Source: Apiospora phragmitis (Eukaryota; Ascomycota; Sordariomycetes; Amphisphaeriales; Apiosporaceae). From it: a stretch of 64,000 nt of DNA. Where the stretch lies: NCBI GenBank assembly GCA_038363925.1, contig JAQQWL010000001.1, positions 2,666,001 through 2,730,000 of the forward strand, written 5' to 3'. Shown here in pieces: positions 11,601 to 24,400 of this stretch (the stretch's first letter is position 1; every line of letters starts with the position of its first letter). A program made the position numbers and the translations under genes. The notes beneath the pieces are model-generated. The model made no database searches and was not told where the DNA came from. It worked only from the letters and a program-made list of their open reading frames with translations.

Positions 11601-14600
11601 AATAAAAAAGAACCCCTATTTATACTTATATATAAACTTAACCAGGAGTATAAACAAACCTTAAAAAAATATATTACGAAAAATCTCGAGAAAAGAATTA
11701 TATAACCATTCATATTACTAACAGGCTTCCCCATCCTCTTCGTCCCTAAAAAGAGCAAAAACGGGAAACCTAAGTAGCGTATATATATCGACTACCAGAA
11801 ACTTAACAAAATCACTATTAAAAACCGGTACCCCTTACTTTTAATGGGCGATTTATAGAATAGGCTACTATACGCTAAAATCTTTATAATACTCGACCTC
11901 TTTAACGCGTATAACCTAATCCGAATTAAAAAAAAAAAGTAAAAAACCGCGTTCCGAACCAAGTACGGCCATTTCGAATACTAAGCTATACCGTTTAACT
12001 TAATTAACGCACCAGCTAACTTCTAATCTATAATTAACTATATCCTATAGAAATACCTCGATAAGTTCGTTATAGTATACCTCGACGATATCTTTATTTA
12101 TTTTAAAAATAACAAGTAATACCGAAAGCACGTAAAGCTAATACTCTAGAAGTTACAAAACACTAACTTACTAATTAATTTAGAAAAAAGCGAATTCTAT
12201 TAATAATCCGTTACTTTTATAAGATATATAATATCTTTAAACGAAATCCGAATAAAACCTTTAAAAATTTTAAAAATTAAAAAGTAGCCTACGCCTATAA
12301 ACGTTACAGAAATCAAATCTTTTTTAAAATTAACTAATTATTACCGGATTTTCGTCCCCGGATTTAATAAGATAGCAATACTCCTAACGAACTTAACAAA
12401 GAAAAACGAACTATTCTAATAAATAGAAAAAGAAGATAAAGCTTTTTATAATATTAAAGAATAAATCCTTAACGAATTAATACTTTATATAATAAACTTA
12501 TTTAAACCTTTTAAAATCGAAACTAACGTATCGAATTATACGATCAGAGGATAACTTAATTAATAAAATAATAATAGGAAAATATACCCGGTTATATTCT
12601 TTTTAAAAAAGCTTAACGAACTATAGTTTAATTATTAAATTTATAATAAAAAATTAATAACTATTATTAAAGCTTATAAAGAATAGAAATATTATTTTAA
12701 TAAAATAATAAAGCCGGTTAAGGTTTATATCGATTATAAAAACCTTACAACGTTTACTATTATAAAAAAATTAAATAAATAATAAATACGATAATTTAAA
12801 TTTTTATTAAGATTTAACCTCATTATTATTTACTAAAGAAGTAACGAGAACGGTCGCGTTAATATATTAAGCTAACGACCAGACCACTAGAAAGAAATCC
12901 CGCCCGAAACGCGAACTATCCTTACCTATAACCAGGATAATAACCTTATACCGTTAAAATAATTAAACGTTACAAACCACGTTTAATATAATAATAATTA
13001 AGTTATTAAATTCCGATAACTTAATTAAACCCCTAACCTCGTAAATTACCCTAAAAATTATTTCGAAGATCGCGACGGCCTCGCCTTTTATTGAAATAAG
13101 ATCTATATCCCTAAGTAATACCGCAAAAACTTTATCCAAGAATTCCACAAGTACCTTATACACGGATATTAAAAGATATTTAAAACTTAAAAAAGAATTA
13201 CTAAATAATTCAACTATAAAAACCTTAAGCCAATCGTAACTAAAATAATCGGTAAATATAACCTCTACAATAAAATAAAAGCTACCCGATACCGGCCGTA
13301 TAAAGAGCTATAACCGATCCTACCACCGGATAAAGTATAGAAAGCTATTATACTTAATTTCATTATTAAACTGCCCTTATTAAAAAAACCTTTAACCAAG
13401 GTCGATTACGATAGCATCTTAATAATTACGAATAATTTACAAAGTATACCTACTTCCTACCGTATAAAAAATCTAGCGATACTAACGACCTAACATATAC
13501 GTTCCTCTAAATAATCGTTAACTAGTACGGATTACCCGAAATAATTATCTCCGACAAAAATAAACTATTTACCGTTAAATTTTAAAAGTTACTTATAATA
13601 TAACTTAGAGTTAAATATAAACTATTTACAACTTACCACCCCTAAACGAATAAATAAACCGAGCGGATAAATTAAACCCTAAAATAATACTTACGCTACT
13701 ATATTAACTACGAATAAAATAATTAAATATAACTATTACTTATAACCTAATTCGCTTATAACAACACAAATAACGAAGCTACGCACATCTTACCACTCCG
13801 AGCGAACTATAAGTACAACCCGGAAATCATTAAAAAACCCTTAAAAAGAAAGCTAATATTAATCGCGACTATATAAATCGAAAAATTAAAAGAATTTTAA
13901 ATTATACTATAATAAGACCTCACCTTCCTCCAACAGCGGATAAAGGGATACGCCGACCGGACAAGGTTAAAAAAACCAACTTTTAAAAAGGGAAAAAAAG
14001 TTTACCTCTTATAACGAAATATTAAAACTAAGCGACCAAGCGATAAATTAGACTTTAAAAAGATCGGATTATTTAAAATCGTAAAAATTATTTTAAAAAC
14101 TAATTACTAATTATCACTACCTAAAACAATACGGATACACTTTATATTTCATATTTTATTACTCGAGCCAGCGGCTAAAAAAACCTTAATTAATATATAA
14201 CTAAAAATCGAAATAAATTAACACGAGTACGAAATTAATAGAATTATTAATAAAAAAAAAGAAAGGACAGAGCTTCTAATACCTTATTTAATAAAAAAGC
14301 TACCTACTAAAAAATAATATTTAAGAATTTAAAAAATACCTAGCGAATACTACTAAGAAACTACGGATATTTAAATAATAACCTCGGGAATCGGTTTGAA
14401 GGAAAAGTCGGTCATATTTTAATCAATAATACCAAAACCCTTTTAAACCTGAACGGCCATAACAGCCTTAGACTCTCGACGCTCCTATTCTTCTAACTCG
14501 TTTAAAAAACGTAAGCCACGCTACACTAACTTAACCCCCTAAATATAAGCCATCTCCTTCTATTTACGAAAACAAATAAAGCGGGTAACGGCCTTATTAA

Positions 14601-15038
14601 TCTAACGCTAGACTCTCTAGGAAATAAGCCTCTACGGCGGATTCGTTCCGGGACAGGCGGTCGTATTTATCCTGTACATGTCGTAAAAAAAATAATAAAA
14701 CCCCGATACTATTATACGTATAACTAATACGAATATACTCCTTACACTTATTAACACTTTTTATTATTATATAAAATTATTTTTTTATAAAATAACGATT
14801 ATAAAATATAACTTTAAAATTAAATTTAAAAAAAGTTTCGATAAAGTTTATATAATAAACGGTAAAAAAACGATTAAGTTTAATTCGAAATTTTTTAAAG
14901 TAACTATCTATAATAAATATATATTATAATAAAAATAATAAAAAAGAAAAACTTATTATAAATTATAATAAGCGGATAATTAAAATATTTATAAAATTAA
15001 TACTTTAAAAATAAAGTAATTAAAAAAAAAGAGGATAA

Positions 15039-15702
15039 TATTATAACCCGATTTAATTATATAATTAAAAAGACCCTATTTACTAATATAAAACTACTAT
15101 ACCTTAAACAGGTTATAATACTATAACCACAGACCGCACCGTTAGCTATACTAATACGAAGCCAGGTTTTCCTCAATAACGAGTAATCCCACCACCGCGC
15201 CCGGCGATAAGGCAAATACGCCTATAAAATAACGGCGACCATTAATAAATTACGTGGTATAGTAAACGATCAAGCGAAATTATTAAATAATACCGAGTAT
15301 GATTAAAAGAAACCATTAAGTAATACCGAGCATAATTAAAAAAAACTATTAAATAATACCGAACACGATTAAAAAAAATTATTAAACTATAATAAATTAA
15401 AAAAAAAGGATTAAATATATAATAATAAATATTCCCCTATATATTTTATATAAATACTTTTTACTTTAATGATTAATCTAAATATTAATCTTAACCTATT
15501 AATAAAATAAACAACCTTAACGAAACTATTATAAATACTCCTAAACTTATATACCTCAATTACCTTCGTTCTTACAAGCTATTACTTATTATATTAATAA
15601 AAGCGACTTCTATTACACGTTTAGATACTTTTTTATATTACTAATATAAACCCCAGTACGTCTTACTAGGTTTCTTTTAGAACCTAGATAGCGTTCGTTA
15701 TA
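15039..15702 (+). repeat. Gypsy-1 3' LTR
   Basis: A 664-bp copy of 7979-8644, immediately preceded by the purine tract AAAAAAAAAGAGGATAA, the likely polypurine tract. Confidence 0.9.
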
Positions 15703-17168
15703 ACTAGCTCTTATTAAGCTCGCAGCGTTAACGTGGGGATATTTAATACGAAAGGCGAAAGAGCTCTATACGAAAATAATACGTAACATATTCGTATACG
15801 GAGCGTCGGCTTAGTATAAAATAACCGACACGGAAAAAGGGCTAGCCCGTAGTTTTATAATAGCCTAGAACTCTTGTCTCTAAACCGTAATAAGGGTATA
15901 TAAGGCGACCCCTTAATATTACCTAGAGATTAAAGCGGCAGTTCCCCCTTTTAACCTCTATTTGAATACGAGGGCGGCTAGTTTCGAAATATATACGGAG
16001 GCTACCAGGAAACTATAATTCCTACGCGGCGCTTATATAAAAACGGTAAAGATTATTAATAAAGAACGTAACGTAAAGAAAAAAAGATAAAAAAAAACCT
16101 TAAAAAGTTATTATTAAAGCTTTTATAATTTTATAATTAAGTAATATTTAATTAATATTAATTAAATAATAATTAAATAATTAAACGGTTAAATAAACGC
16201 TTAAAAAGAAATAGGAATAAAAATAATTTTACGTTATTACTCCTACGCGAGATCGCCGCGAACTAGCCGTAAAATCACCGCTAAACTAAAAAACATGCCG
16301 TCGCTATAATAACATACTTAAATATAAAGCTTCGGTCCTAATACAGATCCGTATTAAAAAAATAAAACTTAGGTCGTTCTTATTTACTTACCGTATCTTA
16401 AGCGTCCCGACGCCGCTATATAACTATAATAAAAGACGGGAAATAATTAAACACTTAATTCTATATTATAAAAACTTCGAAAAAAGGTAAAAATAATTAA
16501 TAAAATAATTAATACTTAATCCGTTACGAACTCGTCGCGATCTAATAACGCTTATTATAAAAAAAATACGGCGAAGGTTATTATAAAATAGCTTCTATAA
16601 ACCGGTTAACTATCGCTATATAAATTAGTAATTAAGATCGGGGGATTATTTAAACTTAAATAATCTCTTTAAGCCTTAAAGTAAAAGTTATTAGGTTAAT
16701 AAATAAAAATTAATATAATAACATCGAATACGTAAAGTAGATTTTACAATATAAGTAGCGTATATTTTTAATCTAGTTTCGGCACGGTTTATTATATAAA
16801 GAATTAAATAAATATACCGAAGGCCTTTAGCCTACGGCGTATTATTAATAATATATAAAAACGCGCACCTACCACTGTTATTACTTTTAAACAGTTCTTT
16901 TTAATTTATAACGAGAAGGAAAACGCGTTAGCGCACGATTATTTTTCCCTAATACCGTTACTATTATTAAATAACTAGAATAATTAATTAAAAGGACCTG
17001 CTACTTAATAAAAATAATATCAGGAAGGTATAGCATCACTTGTATGGCTTAAGCAGGTACCGAATACCGGATTAGCGCAACCCATCCGTACGAGACCCTT
17101 ACGGCGGGAAGACTCGTCCTAACAAGGGGAGCTGGCCAAGTTTATCGTTAAAAATAAAAAATTACCAG

Positions 17169-17376
17169 TACTAGAATAGCAAGAACTGAGGTTTTCTATA
17201 TTACTCTAAAAAAGGTGCTACATACCTATGCGCACGAACCCCTTTCTTATTTCATTAAGAGGGGCATATAATGCCCCTCGTAGCTCGTACTAAAGATAAA
17301 TATAAATAATAGAATATAACGATTAAACCTCGATTAAAACCGGAACCTATACGTACGTACGAGAGCTTATTTAATA
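17169..17376 (+). repeat. Copia-like LTR (right)
   Basis: A 208-bp match to 4693-4898 in the same orientation. It is less RIP-mutated than the left copy. Confidence 0.7.
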
Positions 17377-17975
17377 TTAAGGTCTTTTTTTATAAATATC
17401 GATTAAAAATCGTTAATAAAGTTACGCCGACGTTTTAAGCCGAGAAAGTTTATAATTTTATTAATATTAATTAAGTTTATTAAGTAGTATTTTATTAAAG
17501 TTTTTAAATTTTTATATATAATAACCTCTATAATTTAATTTATAAAATAGCTATTACTTAAAATTACCGAGTTAATTAACGATATAAAATCGATAAATAA
17601 AAGGCACGTATTATTTAATTTAATTAATATTTCGCGTCGAGAAGTATATAGGCCTATGCCTTTAAGAAAGCTAGCGCGTACGGCTTATATAGAGGCCTGG
17701 GTTCTTTAAGAATTAGAACTTTTTAGTTTATTTTTCGGCCTTTCGGCGGACTATTCGAAAAAGACTAGCTAGTCGAGCTTATTATCCGCCTATTTTAAGA
17801 TCCTATAGCTTTTACCTGGCCGAGGTGTTAAGGCAAGGATCTAGTCTACCGTCTTAAATTCTTTAAACGCTTAGGTAGATAGAAAATTTACGACCTAATA
17901 TAGGATAAATTAAACGAATAGAGGTAATAAACCATTTTCTTTTCGATCTTTTTAATTAAAAAATATTAAAGTTTA

Positions 17976-20584
17976 AGCCAGCTGACGGTGCTACGGTCAA
18001 CCCATGCAATAGCGACCCCTAAATTTAGATAGCCCCCGATAGCACCACATATAAATCAGTATATAAAGCAGTCAGCTTTTAATTTATAATTAATTAAATA
18101 AGACTATCTTCTTCCTTTCCTTTTCCTCTTTTTAATAGGTCGTAAACTTAACGAGTTAGCACTATAACGCGCGATTCAAGATATTATAAATAGCTCGTTA
18201 ATAAAACAAGCCGCCGAGAAGCATAATATCCTTAAAACAACTCTAAAGGCTCGGATTCACGGCCGTAAAACTATAAAATAACGGAATAAGTCCTTCTAAG
18301 CCTTAATAATAACGGAAAAGTCTTAGATCGTAACTTAGTACCTTACGTAGTATAAATTAAACTACTCACCGGCGTATATTATTTTCCGAATATTCGCCTA
18401 ACGGATTTTTTAAACTAACGGGATTAATATAATACTCGGTAAACACTAAGTTAAAAAATTTATTACTCGTTATTTATTTATCGATACTATTCTTTTTAAG
18501 AGGATAAATATTTTAAGGCTTAACGTAACTTTTATAAAAAAAATTATCGAGTTTTTCGAGCGGCTTAATAATCCTATTCTAAAATTAATCCCTCCGGAGT
18601 TTCGGGTTAACGTCGACGAGATCGGTAACTAGCTCGGCTATAAAATAAATATAATAATTATTAAACTTATTAAAATAAAGAGAATACTAATTATAAACTC
18701 CCTTAACCGAGAATAAGCTTCTATAATTAAATATAATAACGCTTTAAGCCGAGCCTTACCTCCTCTTATTATATTTAAAAATTAATAGGTCTAGTAGTAA
18801 TAATTTTTAAAAGAGAAGGACCCGTTAACGGATACTATAAAGGATTAAGTCTTTACGGCATCTCTTAAAAGCTAAATTAATAAAGAGCTAGCCTTAGTAT
18901 AACTAAATAAGGTCTTCATCCCTTATATAAAGCCTTAAAACGAGAACTAATAACGGCTTATTATTCTAAATAACCACGCTAGCCACGTAAACGAGGACTT
19001 TATTATAACGTATTTAAAATATAAAATATAGCTTCTCTTCCTTCCGGCATGCTCGTCGTATTTATTATAACCCCTAAATCTTAATCCTTTTAATATATTA
19101 AAAGATATTTATTACCGGAAAATAACCCTATACTATATAAAGCTTAATAATATAAATATAAATAAAAAAGACTTTCTCCGATATTACGAACTAGCTAAAA
19201 AGTTTACTTTTCGGCCATATATAATAACTAGCGGCTAAGCCATAATTAATATATTCCTTCGCAATATTAATAAGCCCCTTAATAGCCGGAACCGGAGAAT
19301 AGAAAACCAAGTAAAAGTAAAACTATCTAAGCCTCCCTTTAACGTTTTTAATAAATAATTCTCCTTTACAACGTTATTAATACTTACGACCAGCTTGTAA
19401 CGAACGCTATCTAGGTTTTAAAAGAAACCTAGTAAGACATACTGAGGTTTATATTAATAATACGAAAGAGTATCTAAACATGCGATAAAAGTCGCTTCTA
19501 TTAATATAATAAGTAATAGCTTATAAAAACGAAGGTAATTAAAGTACGTAAATTTAAAGGTATTTATAATAGTTTCGTTAAAACTATTTACTTTATTAAT
19601 AAATTAAGATTAATATTTAAATTAATTACTAAAGTAAAAAGTATCTATATTAAATATATAGGGGGCGTCCGTCGTTATATATTTAATCTCTTTCCTTACT
19701 AATCCGTTAGATCGCCTATTAACTCACGGTAATCCTATTATTAGCTCACGGTGATCTATCCCTTAGATCACGGTAATCTATTCTAATAACTTATTTAGAG
19801 CGTCGTGACCCCGTAGCTTCTAGCTCACTTAGCAGCGCGGTAATCCAGTCGCTCCTAGTCACGTGATCCCTCCCTAGCTGCTCTCCCGGGTCGGGTCTAT
19901 CCTTTCGTTATTTAGGATATCTTCGTAGTTATGTTTACGCGTTTTTATAATATAGGGGAGTTTATATTAGTATGGCTAGTAGTGCGGTCGGTAGCTGTAA
20001 CGTCGTAGCCTGGTTGGGGTATAGTAATCCCGTTCCGGCGAGTGGGGTCTTAGCCGCATGATTAGGTCGGGTTGTAATATAGCCGTTTAATTAAAGAATT
20101 AATAAATACGCTTAATAATAATAATACTAATTTTAATAACGCGACGCGCCGGGTTTTATTCCGAAAACTTGAAAAAAATCTAGATACTTTAAATAACTAA
20201 ATCGGCTAACTAAAGTACGAAAAGTTAGTTTTAAAAAGTAATCTAGAGAAAAAAAGAAATAAAAAAAGGAAAAGAATAATACCTAACCTTAACTAGAAGT
20301 TTACGCGTATACGAGATACTATAATAATTAAAAGGGAAATAAATAACGTTATACCGGAACCCCAAGCTATTACTCCTCTATCGTCGGCGCTAGAAGCCGT
20401 TATAATTAAATCTAACTCTAAATTTAAGATTAAAAGTGTTATAAAAGTGTTTCGAGACTAAAACGGTATTTTTAAGATTTTATATTAATTTTTAATTAAA
20501 TTATTCGTATTATTATTATATAATATTATTATTAGTTTTTAGGGTCGCCGTTATATAAGGTGACCGTAGCACCGTTAGCTAGCT
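17976..20584 (+). mobile_element. Fot1/Pogo-type DNA transposon, RIP-damaged, containing a solo LTR
   Basis: Terminal inverted repeats start AGCCAGCTGACGGTGCTACG at 17976 and end with the RIP-altered complement at 20584. TA dinucleotides flank both ends (17974-17975 and 20585-20586), the Tc1/mariner-superfamily target site. The inside encodes a broken Pogo-type transposase from about 18130: psq-type HTH (IKQAAEKHNILKTTLKARI), first catalytic Asp in VNVDEIG (about 18605-18625), KALPP-like motif as LSRALPPLIIFK, second Asp region as ILNNHASHV (about 18955-18985, D to N), then LLFLPACSSYLL. A 684-bp solo LTR plus a 5-bp duplication lies inside; without them the element is about 1,920 bp, the usual Fot1 size. 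Confidence 0.88.
19396..20079 (-). repeat. Solo Gypsy LTR inside the Fot1 copy
   Basis: A 684-bp LTR of the same family as Gypsy-1 and Gypsy-2, in reverse orientation, with TGTAACGAA at its left edge and GGGTTGTAATA at its right. Flanks CAGCT (19391-19395) and TAGCC (20080-20084) agree as a 5-bp target duplication of CAGCC with one C-to-T change in each copy. No internal Gypsy sequence is present, so LTR-LTR recombination is the likely origin. Confidence 0.85.
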
Positions 20585-20754
20585 TATTATATTAATTAAA
20601 AATCTTATTTTAAAATTTTATAACTTATTTCTTTAATATATTTTATATATTTTTAATATATTCTCGTTTATAGTTTATTTTAAATTTTAATTCTTTATTT
20701 TTCTAATTAATTATATAAATAATATTTTAAAGTATACTTAATAAATATTAAACT

Positions 20755-21439
20755 TATAACGAACGCTATCCGGGTTTTAAAAAAAAACCTAGTAAGACGT
20801 ACTAGGGTTTATATTAATAATATGAAAAAGTATCGAGACGTGTAATAAAAGTCGCTTTTATCGATATAATGAGTAATAGCTCGTAAAAACGGAGGTAATT
20901 AAAGTGCGTAGATTTAGAGGTATTTATAATAATTTTATTAAAACTGTTTATTTTATTAATAAATTAAAATTAATATTTAAATTAACTATTAAAATAAAGA
21001 GTATTTATATAAAATATTTAAAGAACGTTTATTATTATATATTTAATCTCTTTCCTTATTAATTTATTAAATCGCCCGTTAGTTTATAGTGATCCTATTG
21101 TTAGCTTACGGTGATTTATTTTTTAAATTACGGTAATCTATTTTAATAGTTTACTTAAAGCGTCATAACCCCGTAGCTCTTAACTTATTTAATAGCGCGG
21201 TAATTTAATCGCTTTTTATTACGTGATTCCTCTCTAGCTATTCTCCTAGGTTAGGTTTATCTTTTCGTTATTTAAAATATTTTCGTAATTATGCTTACGC
21301 GTTTTTATAATATAAGGGGGTTTATATTAGTATAGCTAATAGTGCGGTCGGTAGCTGTAACGTTATAGCCTAGTTAAGGTATAGTAATCCCGTTCCGGCG
21401 AGTAGGGTTTTAACCGTATAGTTAGGTCGGGTTATAATA
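20755..21439 (-). repeat. Gypsy-2 3' LTR
   Basis: A 685-bp LTR adjoining the purine-tract complement at its right edge, heavily RIP-mutated compared with the copy at 28029-28712. Confidence 0.88.
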
Positions 21440-24400
21440 TTATCCTCTTTTTTTTAAATGCTTTATTTTTAAAGTATTAATTTTATAAATACCTTAATTA
21501 CCCGTATTATTAAGTTATAATAGGTTTTTTTTCTTTATTATTTTTTATTATAATATCTATTTATTATAATTAATCGTGTTAAAAAATCTTAGTTTAAAAA
21601 AACTATCGCGCGTTTAGTTTTTATTATTAATATAGAATCTACGGGTAACCTAATTAGCATACCTTGTATTTGTTATTTTCGTTAAAACCTAGCTTATCGT
21701 ATAAACGAGAAGTCGTTTCGTTATTCGGAGTATATTCGGGTTAGTCGTTCTTATAATAGTACTTTTATTATATCGGCTTTAACGAAACTAGCCGCTTAAT
21801 AGAAGAAGCTGGAAGCGAAGGAGTTAGATATAAAAAAGGCTTTATTTCTTTTATAAACGTAACTATTTACTGCTTTAGGTCGTTTAACCCGCTTTTATTA
21901 TATAAAAAAAGTTATAATAAAAAAGCGTTCGGAAGCGTTTCGTTAAGGAATATAAGAGCTAAATAAAGAGGACGGTATTTTTTTTAATTAATAATCAGGA
22001 GAACTTCGTTTTTAATAACCTACGTTCTTTAAATATTTTTAAAGATATTAATTAATCGTTTTTTTTAATTTAATAGGTTTTTTTAAGTTTAGGCCGTTAA
22101 TCCTTATAGGGGAAGCTCTTTTTTAAACTTTTAAAGTTTTTCCGCGGCGTTCGCCAAGTATTTTTTAAGTTTTTAAGTATTATTTTTTAATAGGTAACTT
22201 TTTTATTAAACGAGGTATTAAGAGCTTTATTTTTTTTTCTTTTTATTAATAATTTTATCGATTTTGTATTTGTATTAATCTGTTTCGACTTTTAGTTATA
22301 TATTGATTAGGGTTTTTTTAACCGCTAGCTCGAATAATAAAATATAAAATATAAAGTGTATCCGTATTATTTTAAGTAGCGATAATTAGTAATTAATTTT
22401 TAAAATAATTTCTACGATTTTAAATAGTCTTATTTTTTCAAAGTTTAATTTACCGCTTGGTTATTTTATTTTAATATTTCGTTATAAGAGGTAAACTTTT
22501 TCTCTTTTTTTCTAAGTTAATCTTTTTAATTTTATTTAATCGGCGTATTTTTTTATTTATTATTAAAAAAAGGTAAGGTTTTATTATAATATAACCTAGA
22601 GTTCTTTTAATTTTTTAATTTATATAATCGCGATTAATATTAATTCTTTTTTTAAAGGTTTCCTAATAATTTCCGGGTCGTACCCGTAATTTATTCGGAA
22701 TAACGAGATACGCGTAGCTTCGTTATTTACGTTATTATAAGTAAATTAAGTTATAAATAATAATTATATTTAATTATTTTATTTATAATTAATGTAGTAA
22801 TATAAGTATTATTTTAAGGTTTAATTTATCCGCTCGGTTTATTTATTTATTTAAAGGTGGTAAGCCGTAAATAGTTTATATTTAATACTAAGTTATATTA
22901 TAAGCGATTTTTAGAATTTAACAGTAAATAGTTTATTTCTATCGGAAATAATTATTTCGGATAGCCCGTGCTAGCTAACGATCGTTCGAAGGAATGTGTA
23001 CGCTAGGTTATTAATATTACTTGATTTTTTATACGGTAAAAAGTAGGTATATTTCGTAAGTTTATTTATAATTATTAAGATATTATTATAATTAATTTTA
23101 ATTAAGAGTTTTTTTAATAGGGGCAGTTTAATAACGAAGTTAAGTATAATAGTTTTTTATACTTTATTTAGTAATAAGATTAATTATAACTCTCTATACG
23201 GCCGGTATCGAGTGGCTTTTATTTTATTATAAAGGTTATATTTACCGATTATTTTAATTACGATTAGTCTAAAGTTTTTATAATCGAATTATTTAGTAAT
23301 CCGTTTTTAGGTTTTAAATATTCCTTGGTGCCCGTATGTGAGGTGTTCGTAGAATTTTTAAATAAAGTTTTTACGGTACCGCTTTAGGGATATAAATCTT
23401 GTTTCGGTAGAAGGTGAGACCGTCGCGGTTTTCGAGGCGATCCTTAAGGTAGTTCGCGGGGTCGGGGGTTTAATTAAGTTACCGGAATTTAATAACCTAA
23501 TTATTATTATATTAGACGTAATTCGTAGCGTTTAATTATTTCGACGGTATAAGGTTACCGTCTTAGTTATAAGTGAGGATAGTTCGCGTTTTAGGCGGGA
23601 CCTTTTCCTAATAGTTCGGTTGTTAGCTTAATACGTTGGCGCGACTGTTTTTATTACCCTTCCGGTAGATAATAGTAAAGTTAAATTTTAATAAGAATTT
23701 AAATTATTATATTTATTATTTATTTAATTCTTTAATAATAATAAATATTATAAGGTTTTTATAATTAGTATAAATTTTAATTAGTTTTATTATTCCGTTA
23801 AAATAATATTTTTATTTTTTATAAGCTTTAATAATAGTTATTAATTTTTTATTATAAATTTAATAATTAAGTTCTAATCCGTTAAGCTTTTTCGAAAAGA
23901 ATACGATTAGGTATAATTTTCCGTTATTATTTCGTTAATTAAGTTATCTTTTAATCGTATAGTTTAATATATCGGTTTTAATTCTAAAAGGTTTAGATAA
24001 GTTTATTATATAAAGTATTAATTCGTTAAGAATTCGTTCTTGAATATTATAAAAAGCTTTATTTTTTTTTCTCTATTTATTAGAATAATTTATCCTTTTT
24101 TATTAGGTTTATTAAAAGTATCGCTATCCTATTAAATCCGGGGACGAAAATCTGGTAATAATTAATTAATTTTAAAAAAGATCTAACTTTTATAGCGTTT
24201 ATAAGCGTAGGCTACTTTTTAATTATTAAGATTTTTAAAAGTTTTATTTAGATTTCGCTTAGGGATATTATATATTTTACGAAGGTAACGGATTGTTGGT
24301 AGAATTCGCTTTTTTCTAGATTAATTAGTAGGTTAATATCTTATAGCTTTTAAAATATTAGCTTTATATATTTTTAATACTGCTCGTTATTTTTAGAATA

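Larger units (their letters stand above)
7979..15702 (+). mobile_element. Gypsy-1: complete Ty3/Gypsy chromovirus, RIP-inactivated
   Basis: About 7.7 kb, flanked by LTRs 7979-8644 and 15039-15702 and by a 5-bp target duplication, ATTAG at 7974-7978 and ACTAG at 15703-15707, which differ by one RIP-type transition. Domains in order: gag about 8750-9900; retropepsin about 11078-11146, with the active-site DSG read as NSG; reverse transcriptase about 11560-12300, with LPPY near the start, LDLFNAY, and VYLDDIFIY at about 12074-12100; RNase H about 12500-12900; integrase about 13100-13700, with a damaged YHPxTNxxTE; GPF-type C-terminal motif at about 14060; and a degraded chromodomain-like segment (HEYEINRI) at about 14225-14350. 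A purine-rich tract precedes the 3' LTR. Stops throughout make it inactive. Confidence 0.9.
7700..16750 (+). mobile_element. Tad-like LINE fragment (RT and RNase H), split by Gypsy element
   Basis: 5'-truncated non-LTR element in two pieces, about 7700-7978 and 15708-16750. The first piece has NLERA, TCSRWARTRGMEF and KKSELIYFIKARE; the second has LTWGYLIRKAKELYT, VYKATP, then the C-terminal RNase H-side motif REIIKHLILYYKNFEK at about 16430-16490. These match the C-terminal half of Tad1-type reverse transcriptases. Joining base 7978 to 15708 restores the frame across the break (SKIKAKIVTQTLALIKL). Several TAG/TAA codons sit where tryptophan or glutamine is expected, as RIP would produce. The 5' limit against the copia remnant is approximate. 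Confidence 0.75.
4693..17376 (+). mobile_element. Ty1/copia-like retrotransposon remnant with nested insertions
   Basis: Bounded by the 206/208-bp LTRs at 4693 and 17169. The interior carries a RIP-damaged polyprotein. At about 7490-7695 a stop-interrupted frame shows FYYGFKHPRIKKLYILL, AGHDNIDLAILDEI and NEYDFNYEII, which matches the pre-integrase zinc-finger/integrase junction of fungal copia elements. Further coding relics at about 5800-7200 look gag-like but are not diagnostic. At about 7700 the frame changes abruptly into a LINE reverse transcriptase, and a complete Gypsy element is nested within that. I did not find the copia reverse transcriptase after the LINE, so the element may be internally deleted, and I could not match a target-site duplication. 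Pairing of the two LTRs as one element is inference. Confidence 0.55.

Noticed and set aside
19396..20079. Full-length Gypsy insertion inside the Fot1 copy
   Set aside because: Only one LTR with no internal region, and its flanks match as a target duplication, so it is a solo LTR.
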